NCBI RefSeq assembly: GCF_024649945.1
Contig: NZ_JANKMS010000010.1
Span: 124,001 to 188,000, forward strand
DNA: 64,000 nt
Source: Flavobacterium panacis
Lineage (GTDB): Bacteria > Bacteroidota > Bacteroidia > Flavobacteriales > Flavobacteriaceae
Direction of reading: 5' to 3'
The notes beneath the pieces are model-generated. The model ran no database searches. It had not been told where the DNA came from and worked only from the letters and a program-made list of their open reading frames with translations. The translations under genes were made by a program, and so were the position numbers. Positions 44,890 through 54,304 of this stretch are shown here, one piece after another. Each line of letters opens with the position of its first letter. Position 1 is the first letter of the stretch.

Positions 44890-46947
44890 TTGAGAAAACA
44901 GTACCAAATAGTAGTTTTTTTATTTTTGATTTTTCTTAATTGTACTAAGAGAGATCAATTAGATAAAAACGTAAATTCTTTAAATGATAGCCTTCCTATT
45001 TATTTGTCAAAAGCCAATGACGATAATCTGAATTATAATACGAGACAAAGCTACACCCAAAAAGCACTATCGATTGTCATCACTCAAAAAAATGATTCAT
45101 TTCAAATAGCTAATCTATTTAAAATAGCTAATCGATATTATAATATGAATGATTTTAAATCATATCGTAAGATATCTGAAATGGCTTTGGATAAATCCTT
45201 AATTGCAGATGACGCAGCAAGTGTGGCAAAGGCACATACATATCTTGGTGATTATTATAGTTCTCAAATGATTTCTGATAGTGCCTATAGAAATTATTAT
45301 AAAGCTCAGAAAAAATTTCTGCAAATTAACGATCAGCTTAATTTAGCTAAAACATTATTAAGTAAAGCAAGTCTCCAATATAATGAAGCAGATTTTTTTG
45401 AAAGTGAAATGTCAGCGTTTAAGGCTTTAGAAATTTTTAAAAATCAAAGAAATGTTAGTGATCAGCTTTATGAGTGTTATAATCTTCTTGGAATTCTTTA
45501 TAATGAAAGAGAAGAATATCATAAAGCTTTAGAATACCAAAACAAAGCAATAAGTACATTAGATGACAAATCTATTCCTTCAGAACTACAGCTGAAAGCC
45601 ACCTCTTTAAATAATATTGGGTTTGTTTATATGCGTATGAACAACTACAAACAAGCGATATTTTATTTTCAAAAGGGATTAAGCGAACCAAATTTATTTA
45701 AAGAAAAAACAATATTATATGCAATGTTGCTTGATAATTTAGCCTATTCTAAATTTAAATCTCGAAAAATGGATGATCTTCCTTCTGATTTTTATCGATC
45801 TCTAAAAATTAGGGATAGTTTGGGATTAAAAACAGCAACGATATCCAATCTAATCCACTTGTCTGAATATTATGCGTATAAAAAAGATACTCTTGAGGCT
45901 ATACAATTTTCAAAAAAGGCTTTGTTGATTTCGCGCTATTCAGATAAATTGAATAACACCTTAACGGCCTTAAAGCAAATAGGAATTGTTGATCCAAAAA
46001 ATGCATCAATTTATTCTAAAGAATATATTCAGCTCAATGACCAAATGCTAAAAGCAGAGCGCAATATGGGAGAAAAATTTTCCCGAATTGAATATGAAAC
46101 CAACGAAATAAAAGATCTGAATTCCAATCTTCAGGAAAAGAACAAAACGTTGATTTATGTTTTTAGTATTTGTACATTGCTCGGATTGTTTTTTTATGTT
46201 TATAAAACTCAGCAGGCAAAAAACAGGGAGTTACTTTTTAAGCAGGAACAGCAAATTGCAAATGAAAATATTTACAATTTAATGATTTCGCAACAAAATG
46301 AAATCGAGCTTACCCGAATTAAAGAAAAGAAAAAAGTGGCACAGGAATTACACGACGGAGTTCTCGGACGTATGTTTGGTATTCGAATCAGTTTAGATAG
46401 TTTGGACAAGATTGATGAAGCTGAAGCAGCCTCAAAAAGAAAAAAATATCTTGCAGAACTTAAGAATATTGAACAGGATATACGTGAAATTTCTCACGAT
46501 TTAAATAGAGAAAAGTCAGAATTAATTAATAATTTTGTTGCTATTTTGAATAAACTATTTGAAGATCAGAGGAATACGTATAGTTCTAAGTTGATCACCT
46601 CTTTTGATTCTGATGTTAAATGGGAATTAATTAGTAATATTGTTAAAATCAATTTATATCGAATTATTCAAGAAGGGCTTCAGAATTGTAATAAATATGC
46701 AGATGCAGATATTATCAAAGTAGAGTTTAAGAATGTAAGCGATAGTTTGATCTTAACGATCGAAGATGACGGAGTTGGGTTTAATACCAATAGAACCAAG
46801 AACGGAATTGGTCTGCACAACATCGAATACAGAGCAACAGAATGTAAGGGTACAGTTACTATAAAATCTGCCAAAGGAGAAGGAACAATCCTTATTATAA
46901 ATATCCCAATAGATCCAAATTATAACCTGCAATATAATGACATTTGA
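44890..46947 (+). CDS. TPR-repeat sensor histidine kinase
   Basis: 685 residues with a TTG start that preserves the export signal (YQIVVFLFLIFLNC); the Cys could be lipidated, although the preceding Asn is not a standard lipobox residue. Residues ~25-400 form tetratricopeptide repeats (for example YNLLGILYNEREEYHKALEY). A single membrane helix lies at ~420-437. The dimerisation/phosphorylation segment has KKVAQELHDGVLGR with His488, of the HisKA_3/NarL-associated type. The ATPase domain is at ~575-680, with YRIIQEGLQNCNKYADA (N box), IEDDGVGF (G1) and GIGLHNIEYRA (G2). It overlaps the next gene, its likely cognate response regulator, by 11 bases. Confidence 0.92.
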   Translation: MRKQYQIVVFLFLIFLNCTKRDQLDKNVNSLNDSLPIYLSKANDDNLNYNTRQSYTQKALSIVITQKNDSFQIANLFKIANRYYNMNDFKSYRKISEMALDKSLIADDAASVAKAHTYLGDYYSSQMISDSAYRNYYKAQKKFLQINDQLNLAKTLLSKASLQYNEADFFESEMSAFKALEIFKNQRNVSDQLYECYNLLGILYNEREEYHKALEYQNKAISTLDDKSIPSELQLKATSLNNIGFVYMRMNNYKQAIFYFQKGLSEPNLFKEKTILYAMLLDNLAYSKFKSRKMDDLPSDFYRSLKIRDSLGLKTATISNLIHLSEYYAYKKDTLEAIQFSKKALLISRYSDKLNNTLTALKQIGIVDPKNASIYSKEYIQLNDQMLKAERNMGEKFSRIEYETNEIKDLNSNLQEKNKTLIYVFSICTLLGLFFYVYKTQQAKNRELLFKQEQQIANENIYNLMISQQNEIELTRIKEKKKVAQELHDGVLGRMFGIRISLDSLDKIDEAEAASKRKKYLAELKNIEQDIREISHDLNREKSELINNFVAILNKLFEDQRNTYSSKLITSFDSDVKWELISNIVKINLYRIIQEGLQNCNKYADADIIKVEFKNVSDSLILTIEDDGVGFNTNRTKNGIGLHNIEYRATECKGTVTIKSAKGEGTILIINIPIDPNYNLQYNDI

Positions 46948-47635
46948 TTTAACAGCTCCGGTTCCGCAATTAGTTAAAAAGAATATTTTAATAGTAGATG
47001 ATCATCCATTTATTATTGAAGGGTATAAAAATGCGATAACGCGTTATAATCCAAAACAATACGAGTTTTTAATTTCTCAGGCACACGATTGTAAATCAGC
47101 TTATGATATAATTGAAGGTAATAACAAGACGGTTTTTGATATCGCTTTTTTGGATATCAGTATGCCGCCTTATGAAGAAAAAGAACTTTATTCGGGTGAA
47201 GATCTGGCAAAATTGCTGTTGACCAAAATGCCTTCCTGCAAGATTATTTTACTAACGATGTATACTGAACTTCTAAAAATTAAAACCATAATTAGAACTA
47301 TTCAGCCCAATGGACTTATCATTAAAAATGATCTTACTTTTGATGAATTGCTTTTGGCTTTTGATAAGGTGATGAAAAATGAAAAATATTATAGTCAGTC
47401 CGTAGTTAAAATGTTAAATCAGACTACTCATAATGCTATTGAAATTGATCAGTACGATAAGCAGATATTAATTCATTTGTCAAAAGGAACAGCTGTTCAT
47501 GAAATGCTGCAGAATGTTCCGATTTCTCTGAATGCCATCGAAAAAAGAAAAAAACATTTAAAAGAGTTACTTAAAATCAGAAGTGGTTCTGATGATGATT
47601 TGATCAGAGAAGCAAAAAGTAAAGGACTTTTCTAA
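46937..47635 (+). CDS. Response regulator with receiver and degenerate LuxR-type HTH
   Basis: 232 residues. Receiver: acidic pair in LIVDDHPF (Asp21, Asp22), phospho-acceptor Asp73 in FLDISMPP, and Lys in GLIIKNDL. The C-terminal ~70 residues (YDKQILIHLSKGTAVHEML, PISLNAIEKRKKHLKELL) are helical and resemble the LuxR/NarL output domain without its strict consensus. It overlaps the kinase gene by 11 bases, which argues for a cognate pair. The target genes are unknown; the adjacent secreted-peptide gene is a candidate. Confidence 0.9.
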   Translation: MTFDLTAPVPQLVKKNILIVDDHPFIIEGYKNAITRYNPKQYEFLISQAHDCKSAYDIIEGNNKTVFDIAFLDISMPPYEEKELYSGEDLAKLLLTKMPSCKIILLTMYTELLKIKTIIRTIQPNGLIIKNDLTFDELLLAFDKVMKNEKYYSQSVVKMLNQTTHNAIEIDQYDKQILIHLSKGTAVHEMLQNVPISLNAIEKRKKHLKELLKIRSGSDDDLIREAKSKGLF

Positions 47636-47637
47636 AT

Positions 47638-47672
47638 ATTTTAGATTTTAGAATATAGATTTTAGATTGAAT
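47638..47672. repeat. ATTTTAG heptamer array
   Basis: Tandem seven-base units ATTTTAG, ATTTTAG, AATATAG, ATTTTAG, ATTGAAT directly after the response-regulator stop codon. Confidence 0.7.
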
Positions 47673-47674
47673 AT

Positions 47675-47712
47675 AAAAAAATACCTAACAGATTTAAAAA
47701 TTCTGTTAGGTA
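47675..47712 (-). terminator. Terminator after thiL
   Basis: Perfect stem tacctaacaga / tctgttaggta. Read leftward it is followed by a run of seven T. It may also stop the rightward regulator transcript. Confidence 0.8.
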
Positions 47713-47740
47713 CTGTAAACTGAAACTGCGACTGAAAACT
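47712..47740. repeat. ACTG-type micro-repeat array, second copy
   Basis: Consecutive units actgtaa, actgaa, actgcg, actgaaa, act. It is the same family as 4220-4272 and reaches into the thiL stop codon. Confidence 0.7.
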
Positions 47741-48785
47741 ACTCTGTCAAAGCATCCCATCCGCGAGCTTTTAAAGCAATTTTAGTGTTGGCACGGGTTA
47801 CAAGATGTATTCCTTCATTTTCTTCGGCCATATGACCAATTACAGAGAAATTTGGATTTCCTTTTATCTTATCAAAATCATTAATGTCAATTGTAAATAA
47901 AAGTTCATAATCTTCACCACCGTTTATGGCAACCGTTGTGCTGTCAATATTAAATTCTTCGCAAGTCGATATGAATTGAGGATCTAAAGGAAGTTTGTCT
48001 TCATACAAATTACAACCTACTTTAGATTGTTTGCAAATATGAATAATTTCAGATGATAATCCGTCTGAAATATCAATCATAGCAGTTGGTTTTATTTCAA
48101 GAGCATGCAAAAGTGTACGAACATCTTTTCGTGCTTCTGGTTTTAATTGGCGTTCTACCAAATAAGTATAAGGATCTAAATCAGGTTGATTGTTTGGATT
48201 TACCTGAAAAACTTGCTTTTCGCGTTCTAAAACCTGTAATCCCATATAAGCAGCACCAAGATCGCCTGTTACAACAAGTAAATCAGTTTGTTTGGCTCCG
48301 TTTCTGTAAACCAATTCGTTTTCATCAGCTTCTCCAATTGCAGTAATGCTGATAATCAAACCTTTTTGAGAAGAGGTTGTGTCTCCACCAATAACGTCCA
48401 CTTTATATTCTTTTGCAGCGTGCGTAATTCCTGCAAATAATTCTTCTAAAGCTTCAAGTGGAAAACGATTTGAAACCGCTACTGAAACCGTAATTTGAGT
48501 TGGTTTTGCATTCATGGCGCAAATGTCAGAAACATTTACCACAACGGCTTTGTAACCTAAATGTTTCAAAGGCATATAAGCCAAATCAAAATGAACTCCT
48601 TCAATTAATAAATCAGTAGAAACTACTACTTTTTTCTCCTTAAAATCAAGAACAGCTGCGTCATCACCAATACTTTTTAAAGTTGATTCCTGAGTAACGT
48701 CAAAATTTTTGGTCAAATGGTCAATTAATCCAAATTCGCCCAATTGAGCAATACTAGTTCTCTGCTGATTTTTATCTTCAATCAT
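47739..48785 (-). CDS. thiL: Thiamine-monophosphate kinase
   Basis: 348 residues. It converts thiamine phosphate to the active cofactor thiamine diphosphate with ATP. Family blocks visible are GEFGLIDHL at the N-terminus, IGDDAAVLDF and VVSTDLLIEGVHFDL (metal and substrate binding), LGYKAVVVNVSDICAMNAKPTQITV, VIGGDTTSSQKGLIISITAIG, DISDGLSSEI and NGGEDYELLFTI. Length is normal. The promoter appears to lie in an octamer array right at the start codon. No TPP riboswitch was recognised. Confidence 0.96.
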   Translation of the reverse strand: MIEDKNQQRTSIAQLGEFGLIDHLTKNFDVTQESTLKSIGDDAAVLDFKEKKVVVSTDLLIEGVHFDLAYMPLKHLGYKAVVVNVSDICAMNAKPTQITVSVAVSNRFPLEALEELFAGITHAAKEYKVDVIGGDTTSSQKGLIISITAIGEADENELVYRNGAKQTDLLVVTGDLGAAYMGLQVLEREKQVFQVNPNNQPDLDPYTYLVERQLKPEARKDVRTLLHALEIKPTAMIDISDGLSSEIIHICKQSKVGCNLYEDKLPLDPQFISTCEEFNIDSTTVAINGGEDYELLFTIDINDFDKIKGNPNFSVIGHMAEENEGIHLVTRANTKIALKARGWDALTE

Positions 48786-48790
48786 TTCTG

Positions 48791-48872
48791 TTAAGTTCCA
48801 AAGTTATTAAGGTGCAAAGGTACAAAGGTTTTTTTTAAAGTTGCTAAGATTCTGAGGTACTAAGGTTCTGAG
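48791..48872 (-). promoter_or_regulatory. Octamer repeat array upstream of thiL, containing -7 elements
   Basis: Read leftward the DNA falls into eight-base units: CTCAGAAC, CTTAGTAC, CTCAGAAT, CTTAGCAA, CTTTAAAA, then AACCTTTG, TACCTTTG, CACCTTAA, TAACTTTG, GAACTTAA, ending close to the ATG. Two units match TAnnTTTG exactly. TTG of one unit lies 16 bases before TAACTTTG at 48799-48806, near the normal promoter spacing. Confidence 0.6.
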
Positions 48873-48939
48873 TTTTTTTCTAATTTCTCCATTTTACAGA
48901 GAAGCATACAATGTGTCTCCAAATTGTATTTTTAAAGGA

Positions 48940-51900
48940 TTAACGTTTTAAAGCAAAATGTGCTTTAAATTCCTCAATTACGCCATTTTGGGTATAGGTG
49001 GCTCGAAACCAATAATCTGAAGAGGGAAGTGCGGTACCATCAAAATTACCATCCCAACCGGCACCTGAAGGTTTAATCATTTTTATTAGTTTGCCATATC
49101 GATCAAAAATTGTGATAACGGCATCTGGCTGATCTGCAAGATCTGGAATGTTCCAAGTGTCGTTGTAGCCATCACCGTTTGGTGTGAAAAATTTTGGGTA
49201 TTTGAGCACTTTTGCAAATAAAATAAGATTGTCGCAATTGGCTTTTGTATCTCTTATGGTAATAGCATGTTCTCCAGATTCTACATCTTGAAATATATTG
49301 TTCGTTTGAAAATCGCCATCATCTAGTTGGTATTCGTAAGTTCCGAAACCATTTATAAGGTTTACAATGATATCAATATCATCTTTAAAAGCATCGGAAA
49401 CGGATACTGTTGCAACAGCCTGACTGGATTTTCCGACTGTAACAGTAGTCGGATTGTAACCACAATCGTTACCAACATCGGGTACGTTTTTGACAGGAAC
49501 AACGGTATAAATTCCATCTTTAGTTGCGGTGTAAGTTGGACCTGTACCCATTTTAGTACCTTCTAAATACCACTCCACTGTGTAATCTGGTGAATTTATT
49601 CCTGAATTTAATTGTGCAGAATGCTGTAAAGTACCTGTTTGGTAATCGACACAGATGATTCCGTTTGGTACTGAAAAATTCTTAAGAGGATAAATAGTAA
49701 TATTAAAATCATCCTGGACAAAACAACTTGAATTTGCAGTTGCTGCGGCGTAGATGTACATTTTTTGGCTGGAAGTTATTTTTTGCCCTGCTGTATATTG
49801 AGTTCCAGTCGCGTTGGGTTCGCTGTAATAATTTCCAATTGCTAGAGGAGGTAAAGTATAGCTTCCACAAATGGCAACATCAGGAGTACTGACCAATATT
49901 GGAGTTTTGGAAATAGTAATCGAGAAACTCTTTTCGCTAACACAGGTTAGACGCGTACCGACAATGGCGTAAACATATAGGGTCTGTGAATTTGTAATGA
50001 CAGTTCCAGCTGGAATAATTGCACCTTTTCCTCCAGGTTGAGCATAATAATTTCCCAATTTTAGTGGAGGTAAAGTATAACTGTCACAAACATTTATATT
50101 GCTAAAATTACCAACATCGATTCCGTTATAATTGACTTTGAAAAAGGTTTCGTTGCTACATGAAGTAAAATCTGCCCATTCGTTATAAATGTAAATAGTC
50201 TGAGTCGTATTGATTATCGTTCCTTCGAGAAGCTGTGTTCCTAAACCTTTTGGACCACCTGAAGCGGTATAATATTTTCCGTTTTTCAATTTCGGAAGTT
50301 TAAAATCGTTGCAGGTTACTACGTCTGTAAAACTGTCAACTGGAGGAAGAGGTCTAATTTCGACAGTAAAACTATGTTCATTTGTACATTTAGGCCCTAC
50401 CGAATAAACGTAAATAACTTGTGTTGAAGTAATAATATCTCCTGCTTTTAATTGTTTTCCTTTTCCTTTGCTTTGTGTGAAATAGTTGCCATTTGCTAAT
50501 GGCGGCAATACATAACGATTGCATTCTAATCTATTGGCTGGTGTATCTACTAATGGAAGCGGATCTATAGTAATGACGTATTTAAGATTTTCAGTACAAT
50601 TGGGCGAAGTTGTGGTGGCTGCATAATAATATACCGTTTGCGAACTAGTGATAACAGTTCCGGCGGGGATGTTTTTGCCTTGTCCACCTGGACTTTCATA
50701 ATAACCGCCAACGGCAATTGGAGGTAAAGTAAAACTTCCACATCGCGTAATTGGAACAAATATGGAAGAATTAATGATGTCTATTTTAAAAGAATTTTCA
50801 TTTGTACATCTTCCATCATTTGCAAAAACAAAAACGGTCTGGCTGGAAGTGATTCTATCTCCAGCTTTGAGCGCTTTTCCTAGACCTCCTGATAAAGTAA
50901 AATAATTTCCGTTTGTCAAAGGAGGCAGCGTATAAGAATCACAAGTCACAACATTTTCAGGTTTGTCTACCAAAGGCAAAGGATAAACGGTAAAAGGTAC
51001 AGCTATGTCACGACATACTGCTCCATCGATTACGGCATAATAGTAAATAGTTTGACTGGTTGTAAATACCGTGCCCTGCGGTATCGAATCTCCTTGTCCT
51101 CCTGATTGGGTGAAAAATCCGCCAGCAGGAACTAGTGGAAGAACATATTGGCCACAGGCTTCTTTTTTAAAACCAATTTCATAAATCAACGTTATATTAA
51201 AAGTACTTTCATTGGTACAGTTGTTTGTATTTGGGCCTCTGTAAATATAATAAAGACCACTTTTGGTAATAACGTCTCCAGGATTGAGTTTCGTTCCTGT
51301 TCCGTTTGGCGCCGTATTGTATTCCCCATTTTGAATCGGTGGCAGTGTATAACTATTACAGGCAACCACATTCGGAATTTTATCTACAACTGGAAGTGGA
51401 TTGATGATAATATTGAAACTAACTGTGGCGTAACAAGCCGCGCTCGAAATATTTTCAACTCGTACCCAAATTGCTTTAGGTGATTGTGATAAAGATGTTC
51501 TAAATGCTTTTGGATCTGAAATCTTGTTTCTGTTATTGTTAGCATCAGTTTCACTATTGTAATAACTGATTCTGTATTCAGCAGAATTTAATCCGTTCAG
51601 AATGGTGGTTTCCTGAGCTGTTAAATCGAAAGTAACATTTTTAGCTAAGTCATCGCAACCATTTAAATCTGGTGGTTTTACAATATTGATGGGTTGAGTT
51701 ACCAATAAATTGAATAAAACCATATTGTTACAAAAGAGAGTTTTATCGTAAATGGGCACTGCTTTTATGTAAATGGTTTGATTGCCAGAACTTACGTAGG
51801 ATTTTAATTGGTTTTCAGGTATTATTGGTCCGTTTGCATTAGCTGAAGCTAAAGAATCAAAATAATAAATAGCATATTTAGCTGGATCAATTCCTAATGA

Positions 51901-52995
51901 GGCTAAGTTATTAGTGGTTAAATCATATTGATAAACACCACTTGTACTGTAACAAGCAGTTAAGTTTTGTGGAGGTTTAATAATTAGTTGGTCAATAACC
52001 ACTTCGTCTTTAACAACACAACCCGAAAGTGTTGCTGTAACGCCATAGGTTCCGGGTTTATCAACTGTCAAAGAATTACTGGTTTCGTCTGGAATCACTA
52101 CTCCGTTTAATGTCCACACATAACTGAAATTACCGACAATATCAGATTTAAGAGTAATTTTTTCGCCTTCGCAAATTGTTCTGTCTGGACCTAAATTCAT
52201 AGTGGTCATAAAACTGCCTCCTTTTATAAAAACTGCCGAGTCATAATTACTGTCATTGTAATCGCCGATAGCGAGTTTGATTCGATAAGTTCTGTTCGGA
52301 ATAACTGTTGAAGCTGCAGTCAGAACTTTGGTTTCGCCTCTCATGTTTAGTGGTGATTGAGTAGGATCGTTAACATTGTAACGATCAAACAAATTAGCAT
52401 TCGCAGATAAACAGGAAGAATTATACTGTTGATCTCTAATGTTTTTGACAGAAACAGGAGTATTTGTTCCCGGAACTACAGCAAGATTTGTAGAAATTCC
52501 TGTGGTAAGATCCGTCAATATAAAGGCAAAAACATCGCTGAATCCACATTGAAATTCTCCGTATTCATTTGAGGCAAAAAGAAAATCAAAACTGAAATTA
52601 CTGGATAAAGGAGTAAAATCAAATTGAAGAAAACTGACATCCGTAACTGGTACAGTTTGTCCGTTGTTATCACTAATGAGCTGTAGATCACTATCGGTTG
52701 AATTGTTTAATTTACTGCTTTCATTAGTTCCGTTATACGGGCCTTCTGTGTATTTGGCCATCCCGTTTCTTATAATGATTCCGCTTGAAATAGGGAAGTT
52801 TGGATTGGTGTTGGTGAATTTACCGATACCCTGATGTGAGGAGAATTTGAAATTACTTTCGTTTGAACAGCCATTTTGCATCAACTCCGTTCGTACCAGT
52901 TCAGGTATGCTCATGGTTGTAGTGTCGACTGCAATTCCTTGTGATGAAGATAGGGTCGAATACAATAGCAAAAGTAGAAATAGGGCAGCTCTCAT
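48940..52995 (-). CDS. T9SS type-B surface protein with choice-of-anchor-L-like domain and eight Cys-containing repeats
   Basis: 1351 residues with signal peptide MRAALFLLLLLYSTLSSSQG. Residues ~20-265 match the choice-of-anchor L pattern (SIPELVRTELMQNGCSN, FSFDFLFASNEYGEFQCGFSDVFAF). Ig-like segments follow. Between ~540 and ~1080 lie eight ~70-90-residue repeats of the form CxxYxLPPLxxGxYxxxxGGxG then ITSSQTxYxYA, each opening with a Cys. The C-terminus from ~1264 is the gliding-motility-type (type B) sorting domain: FFTPNGDGYNDTW, ITIFDRYGKLI, WDGNFDG, LPSSDYWF. It is probably anchored on the cell surface in gliding, adhesion or matrix binding; no enzyme motif is seen. It differs in sorting signal from the five-protein array. 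Confidence 0.9.
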   Translation of the reverse strand: MRAALFLLLLLYSTLSSSQGIAVDTTTMSIPELVRTELMQNGCSNESNFKFSSHQGIGKFTNTNPNFPISSGIIIRNGMAKYTEGPYNGTNESSKLNNSTDSDLQLISDNNGQTVPVTDVSFLQFDFTPLSSNFSFDFLFASNEYGEFQCGFSDVFAFILTDLTTGISTNLAVVPGTNTPVSVKNIRDQQYNSSCLSANANLFDRYNVNDPTQSPLNMRGETKVLTAASTVIPNRTYRIKLAIGDYNDSNYDSAVFIKGGSFMTTMNLGPDRTICEGEKITLKSDIVGNFSYVWTLNGVVIPDETSNSLTVDKPGTYGVTATLSGCVVKDEVVIDQLIIKPPQNLTACYSTSGVYQYDLTTNNLASLGIDPAKYAIYYFDSLASANANGPIIPENQLKSYVSSGNQTIYIKAVPIYDKTLFCNNMVLFNLLVTQPINIVKPPDLNGCDDLAKNVTFDLTAQETTILNGLNSAEYRISYYNSETDANNNRNKISDPKAFRTSLSQSPKAIWVRVENISSAACYATVSFNIIINPLPVVDKIPNVVACNSYTLPPIQNGEYNTAPNGTGTKLNPGDVITKSGLYYIYRGPNTNNCTNESTFNITLIYEIGFKKEACGQYVLPLVPAGGFFTQSGGQGDSIPQGTVFTTSQTIYYYAVIDGAVCRDIAVPFTVYPLPLVDKPENVVTCDSYTLPPLTNGNYFTLSGGLGKALKAGDRITSSQTVFVFANDGRCTNENSFKIDIINSSIFVPITRCGSFTLPPIAVGGYYESPGGQGKNIPAGTVITSSQTVYYYAATTTSPNCTENLKYVITIDPLPLVDTPANRLECNRYVLPPLANGNYFTQSKGKGKQLKAGDIITSTQVIYVYSVGPKCTNEHSFTVEIRPLPPVDSFTDVVTCNDFKLPKLKNGKYYTASGGPKGLGTQLLEGTIINTTQTIYIYNEWADFTSCSNETFFKVNYNGIDVGNFSNINVCDSYTLPPLKLGNYYAQPGGKGAIIPAGTVITNSQTLYVYAIVGTRLTCVSEKSFSITISKTPILVSTPDVAICGSYTLPPLAIGNYYSEPNATGTQYTAGQKITSSQKMYIYAAATANSSCFVQDDFNITIYPLKNFSVPNGIICVDYQTGTLQHSAQLNSGINSPDYTVEWYLEGTKMGTGPTYTATKDGIYTVVPVKNVPDVGNDCGYNPTTVTVGKSSQAVATVSVSDAFKDDIDIIVNLINGFGTYEYQLDDGDFQTNNIFQDVESGEHAITIRDTKANCDNLILFAKVLKYPKFFTPNGDGYNDTWNIPDLADQPDAVITIFDRYGKLIKMIKPSGAGWDGNFDGTALPSSDYWFRATYTQNGVIEEFKAHFALKR

Positions 52996-53231
52996 AATTC
53001 ACGTTCATTTATCTACTAACTTAAAGGTACGAATTATTTTATTTTAATTTTTTGATTGTCAGTATTTTATGATTTATTTAATGTCGTTTTATGAAAAATT
53101 AAAAACAATTCCAATTTTGTTAAAATGAGAAATTTAAGCAGTAATTGTAAAATTATTTTTTCCTGCTGACAAACTGTTGTCACCAGCCCATTCTACTTTT
53201 GAAGTATTAAAAATATTTAAACTTTAAAACC

Positions 53232-53711
53232 ATGAAAACATTAGCTGCACAAGTTATTACACAAGAAGATTTATTGAAACATTGGCAAGGTCATCGTACT
53301 TTAACTCGTCGTGTAATTGAAGCTTTTCCAGAAAAAGATTTCTTCGAATTTTCAATTGGAGGAATGAGACCTTTTGCAAAATTAGTAGACGAACTTTTAG
53401 CCATTGCTGCTCCAGCAATGAAAGGAATTGTAAACAGAGATGCTCAGCCTTATAAAGAAGCATCAGAACAGTTGATCTTTAAAGCGCAATATCTTGAAAA
53501 ATGGGATGAAGCTACAGAAGAAATCAATAAATATTGGGAACAGTTATCTATAGAAGATTTCAGCGAGACTTTTAATTTGTTTGGTCAGTATGAATTTCCA
53601 ATTATTCATAATATTTTGTATTTTATTGATAATGAGGTGCATCACCGCGGACAAGGTTATGTGTATTTAAGAGCTTTAAATATTGAACCTCCATTTTTCT
53701 GGGAGAGATAA
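53232..53711 (+). CDS. DinB family protein (first of a pair)
   Basis: 159 residues forming a four-helix bundle of the DinB/YfiT type. The metal-binding histidines can be read in WQGHRTLTRRVIEAF near the N-terminus and VHHRGQGYVYLRAL near the C-terminus. This superfamily includes bacillithiol/mycothiol S-transferases and uncharacterised stress proteins; the substrate is not inferable. It is followed after 51 bases by a second DinB-like gene on the same strand, so the two are likely co-transcribed. Confidence 0.82.
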   Translation: MKTLAAQVITQEDLLKHWQGHRTLTRRVIEAFPEKDFFEFSIGGMRPFAKLVDELLAIAAPAMKGIVNRDAQPYKEASEQLIFKAQYLEKWDEATEEINKYWEQLSIEDFSETFNLFGQYEFPIIHNILYFIDNEVHHRGQGYVYLRALNIEPPFFWER

Positions 53712-53762
53712 TTGATGCATCTCCAAATCATTTTTATTTCACAAATCTAAAATCAAAAAATA

Positions 53763-54260
53763 ATGAGTTTAAAAAAGATAATGTCCAATTATGCAGATTA
53801 CAATTTATGGGTAAATCAGCAATTTGTAAATTGGCTTTCGCCGAAGTCAGATGATTTGCTTTATGCGGAAGTACCTTCAAGTTTTTCTACTATAATGAAA
53901 ACACTTGATCATATTTGGTCTACAGAAGAATATTGGTTTTCTGTAATTTCTGAAACAACGATGTCGCAGAAAAAGACAGAAAATGAATTATCTAAAGATG
54001 AAATATGGGATGGTTTATTAAATTCGTCTACAAAATTGCATCATCTTATTCATTCATTATCAGAGGAAGATTTAATGAAAGAAGTTAAAATTACAAATCC
54101 GTGGTTTGAATGTCAACTGCCAATTGTGGCCTATTTAATTCAGGTAATCAATCATGGCACTTACCATCGTGGACAGATTGTTACCATGGGGCGAAATGTC
54201 GGAATTACAGATGCTTCCAACACCGATTATAATTTTTATAATGTAATTAAACAGAAATAA
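53763..54260 (+). CDS. DinB family protein (second of a pair)
   Basis: 165 residues. Typical features are YADYNLWVNQQFVNWL near the N-terminus, TMKTLDHIWSTEEYW with the first metal-type His, and INHGTYHRGQIVTMGR with the HxxxHRGQ signature. It is only weakly similar to the gene before it. It faces a convergent WYL-domain regulator across a shared terminator. A thiol-transferase or detoxification role is possible from the family but not shown. Confidence 0.88.
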   Translation: MSLKKIMSNYADYNLWVNQQFVNWLSPKSDDLLYAEVPSSFSTIMKTLDHIWSTEEYWFSVISETTMSQKKTENELSKDEIWDGLLNSSTKLHHLIHSLSEEDLMKEVKITNPWFECQLPIVAYLIQVINHGTYHRGQIVTMGRNVGITDASNTDYNFYNVIKQK

Positions 54261-54264
54261 AATG

Positions 54265-54304
54265 AAAAAAACTCCTGAAGATTATTTCTTCAGGAGTTTT
54301 TTTT
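54265..54304. terminator. Bidirectional terminator between DinB and WYL genes
   Basis: Long stem aaaaaaactcctgaag / cttcaggagttttttt with a 7-base loop. Its right arm touches the stop codon of the WYL gene. Confidence 0.9.
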
